Source: Methylobacterium sp. SyP6R
Lineage (GTDB): Bacteria > Pseudomonadota > Alphaproteobacteria > Rhizobiales > Beijerinckiaceae
Assembly: GCF_019216885.1 (NCBI RefSeq)
Contig: NZ_JAAQRC020000001.1
Location: 62,001-126,000 of the forward strand
Direction: 5' to 3'
DNA: 64,000 nt
The notes under the pieces are model-generated. The model was not told where the DNA came from. It made no database searches and saw only the letters and a list, made by a program, of their open reading frames with translations. Below are positions 62,029 to 64,000 of the stretch, in pieces. Numbering within the stretch: position 1 is the stretch's first letter; every line of letters starts with the position of its first letter. A program made the translations under genes and the position numbers.

Positions 62029-62982
62029 ATGCGTCGCGATCGCCCGTTGTTGGATAAGGCGCTCAATGGCTCTGCTTTTGGCGTTGATCCGGTGTCGTGT
62101 GTGGCGGCTGCACGAATACTCGTTGGAATCCGTGCAGCACACCAGAACTTTGAGCTAAGGCGCGATTATCAAACCGAGATATTATTTCGCCTTTCACTTG
62201 GTGCAATATGCCATCAGATCAACTGGGATTTTATTTCTAAGCATCTTGGTCTTGCATTTGATGAAGAGGGGATTTCTGCTGCATATCTAGCCAACGTCAC
62301 AGCCCGTGATATTAGTCGTTGGTTCGGAACATATCATCGACCTGAACGCCTGCGGGCACAGGAACGAGCTTCGTTGTTGCGCGACCTCGGAACATCACTG
62401 CTGCGGATATGGAATGGCGATATAGCGAAAATGCTGGATGACACCGAATTTAATATACAAGGTTCAAGGGGGTTTTTGGCACAACTCGACAAATTTGAAG
62501 CATTCCGCGAAGATCCACTACGAAAAAAATCAAATGTCATTGTTCATGATTTAGTGCGAGACAAACTTGTCCCTTTCAAAGACGAGAACAGCATATCTCC
62601 CGCTATTGATTATCATATCATGAGAATGTATCTGCGCAATGGTCGTGTGTATCCACTCCATCACGAGACCATGTTGCTTCTTAAGGGTGATTCCACCCCG
62701 CGCCCGCGCTTGGTCAAGCTGCTGCGACAGGCAGTCAGTGAAGCATTGTCACTGACTGCGTTTTACGCTGGCATGTCAATACCACAGGTGAATGGCTTGG
62801 AATGGGAAATCGGGCGAGAAAAATGTGATAGAATTAGCCCGCAGTGTCAAATAGTCGGACAGCTTGATGAAGGTCAATTTATAAATAAAAGTATCTGTAT
62901 CTATTCTGAATTCTGCCGAGCTTATTCGGATCCGAATTTTTTATCTTTACGTGAACCTGATCTGAAAAAGAGCTTTTACTAA
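62029..62982 (+). CDS. Putative DNA-glycosylase-like protein with four-Cys motif
   Basis: A 317-aa mostly helical protein. NVIVHDLVRDKLVPFKDE followed by PAIDYHIMRMYLRNGRVYPL (Asp194) resembles the helical core and catalytic Asp of HhH-type glycosylases or of the distantly related queuosine-nucleoside hydrolases (Qng1). The C-terminus has Cys266, 273, 290 and 296, a C-x6-C-x16-C-x5-C arrangement close to the iron-sulfur motif of endonuclease III (C-x6-C-x2-C-x5-C). Its stop overlaps that of the convergent methyltransferase. This assignment is inference; it may be an unrelated helical protein. Confidence 0.45.
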   Translation: MRRDRPLLDKALNGSAFGVDPVSCVAAARILVGIRAAHQNFELRRDYQTEILFRLSLGAICHQINWDFISKHLGLAFDEEGISAAYLANVTARDISRWFGTYHRPERLRAQERASLLRDLGTSLLRIWNGDIAKMLDDTEFNIQGSRGFLAQLDKFEAFREDPLRKKSNVIVHDLVRDKLVPFKDENSISPAIDYHIMRMYLRNGRVYPLHHETMLLLKGDSTPRPRLVKLLRQAVSEALSLTAFYAGMSIPQVNGLEWEIGREKCDRISPQCQIVGQLDEGQFINKSICIYSEFCRAYSDPNFLSLREPDLKKSFY

Positions 62983-64000
62983 TTTTTGATTTCGAAATAG
63001 ACAAGTGCCTCGCCCAATTTTTTATTTGGAGCGTACGAATTTTGAATGGGGCTCATGTATCCCATATGTGATTTTACGTATTCAGTACGGGCCACCTCTG
63101 ATTCGCATCCGAGATGGCTGAGCATTTCACAGCATATGGTTGGAACGTCTATTGCAATATCCTTGTAATATGAATTTTGGATAACAATCAATCCCTTCCC
63201 ATTGGCTTTTAAATTAGAAATAGTCGCCGCTAGTGCTTCCGCAAGGGATGAAAAATATTGTCTGTATGTATGGTAATAATACCGACGACTTGCATATGAG
63301 CTATGTGCTTCGATTTTTTTGAGAACTTCATTGCAGTAGCGACCCCAGACGCTTGGTGGCTCACCGTAGTTTTTTTCGTTTATTTTGGTTGTCCCAATCA
63401 TCATTGATTTTAAGTCAGGAATCGAGAATTTAAGGAAGACATTCAGTACAGTGAGTTCAGGTATATGAGCTACAACATAATCCAGTCTGTTTAGGTAAGG
63501 AGGAGAGGTTAAACAAATATCATATTTCTCGTTTGAGATATAATCTCTCACATCTACATTGACAATATTTGGTTTTGTGGCGTATGAACAGGTCGATAAA
63601 TCGTCCATGATTCTTTTTGCATAGTTTTTTGCCGTAGATTCGAGCGTAATTCCTTCTTCTGCTTTTTCAGACAGTGAGGGTCGGTACCATATTGGGTTGC
63701 TTCCTTTCTCAAGTTTTGTAACATCTCTTGCGGCAAGACACAGGCTCACGATGGTGACAATCTCGGAGTCATAATTTCCTAAGTTATCGTTTAATAGATT
63801 TCCCCAAATTTCATTTATGTTTTTATTTAAGCCCATTTTTCTCGCGACGCTTCGCAAATAACTCATGTCACTGCGCGATATCGCGCTCTGATCTGCCTCC
63901 TCGGTTGCAATCTTATTATCTCCTTCTAGATATGTATTCACTAGATTTGTGTCAAAGCAGACGGCAACCCGTGATCGCGCAAGTAGACATGAAAATGGAC
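62979..64000 (-). CDS. DNA methyltransferase (N6-A/N4-C type), partial
   Basis: The frame is open to the right edge; a GTG at 63941 is not the true start because sensible sequence continues upstream (LLARSRVAVCFDTNLVNTYL). The catalytic motif IV is CLTSPPYLNRLDYVVAH (TSPPY near 63500), and the segment LARSRVAVCFDTN should be the strand after motif I, whose Gly-rich part lies outside the window. The C-terminal region (GLIVIQNSYYKDIAIDVP) is like motifs of the same group. It would methylate the amino group of adenine or cytosine. Low GC, convergent with the oxygenase operon. Confidence 0.82.
   Translation of the reverse strand, partial: PFSCLLARSRVAVCFDTNLVNTYLEGDNKIATEEADQSAISRSDMSYLRSVARKMGLNKNINEIWGNLLNDNLGNYDSEIVTIVSLCLAARDVTKLEKGSNPIWYRPSLSEKAEEGITLESTAKNYAKRIMDDLSTCSYATKPNIVNVDVRDYISNEKYDICLTSPPYLNRLDYVVAHIPELTVLNVFLKFSIPDLKSMMIGTTKINEKNYGEPPSVWGRYCNEVLKKIEAHSSYASRRYYYHTYRQYFSSLAEALAATISNLKANGKGLIVIQNSYYKDIAIDVPTICCEMLSHLGCESEVARTEYVKSHMGYMSPIQNSYAPNKKLGEALVYFEIKN

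Noticed and set aside
63554..63736. Small minus-strand frame within the methyltransferase
   Set aside because: Internal out-of-frame reading of the methyltransferase gene.
1..64000. CRISPR array
   Set aside because: No set of regularly spaced 24-40-bp repeats with unique spacers; the 108-bp periodic clusters consist of 9-bp units and diverged intervals.

Overview
The window is high-GC alphaproteobacterial DNA, most likely from Methylobacterium/Methylorubrum or a close relative. The evidence is the codon use, an alphaproteobacterial SOS box (GTTC-N7-GTTC), a flagellin of alphaproteobacterial type, and several small families I know mainly from that group (YARHG, DUF6641, DUF2958 and DUF4142-like proteins). 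It is a mosaic of accessory modules, several of them clearly more AT-rich than the host backbone.

Region by region. (1) 0-4.8 kb holds remnants of mobile DNA: a frameshifted small gene, a broken tyrosine recombinase, a HigBA toxin-antitoxin pair and small secreted proteins. (2) 4.8-26.5 kb is a prophage-like element. It has a Xre regulator with a divergent operator, a run of small conserved genes of unknown role (5.2-10.0 kb), a minus-strand virion module (10.6-20.2 kb) with a very large internal-type protein, a tail-lysozyme protein and a spike-like protein, a ribbon-helix-helix repressor, then a plus-strand replication/integration module (Toprim primase-like, DUF3987 helicase-like, unusual 9-bp repeat clusters, a 51-aa protein and a large serine recombinase). 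The recombinase reads straight into the 3' half of a CAT-anticodon tRNA remnant. No terminase, portal or capsid gene is visible, so the element looks incomplete or satellite-like. (3) 27-33.2 kb is host-like: a phospholipase A2-like secreted protein, then a TetR regulator divergent from an EmrA-EmrB-outer-membrane tripartite efflux operon. (4) 33.2-43.5 kb is patchy: low-GC small membrane proteins, a DUF3800-like protein, a flagellin, an HNH endonuclease, an AraC regulator, DUF6641 and a NUMOD3 protein. A 70-bp repeat lies at each side of 33.3-41.4 kb.

(5) 43.7-50.1 kb is the most interesting region: a divergent cluster encoding a DpdA-like tRNA-guanine-transglycosylase relative, a YhhQ-type queuosine-precursor transporter, a QueD/PTPS-like protein without the catalytic cysteine, a GT-B glycosyltransferase and, divergently, an 867-aa protein with a GT-A-like glycosyltransferase C-terminus. 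Together these suggest a compact system that puts a 7-deazaguanine base into DNA (or another nucleic acid) and then glycosylates it. It lies next to SOS-controlled umuDC, whose UmuD has Cys in place of the catalytic Ser, and a lone SIR2-domain protein.

(6) 54-58 kb holds two transporters (an MFS drug exporter and an EamA permease), a secreted protein and a DUF2958 protein. (7) 58.1-64 kb starts with a short tyrosine recombinase and continues as an AT-rich island: an alpha/beta-hydrolase with a helical C-terminus, an Fe(II)/2-oxoglutarate oxygenase, a DNA-glycosylase-like protein with a C-x6-C-x16-C-x5-C pattern, and a convergent DNA methyltransferase that runs off the window. This combination is a second candidate for a DNA-modification or defence system. 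All functional assignments come from reading motifs by eye; no database search was run.
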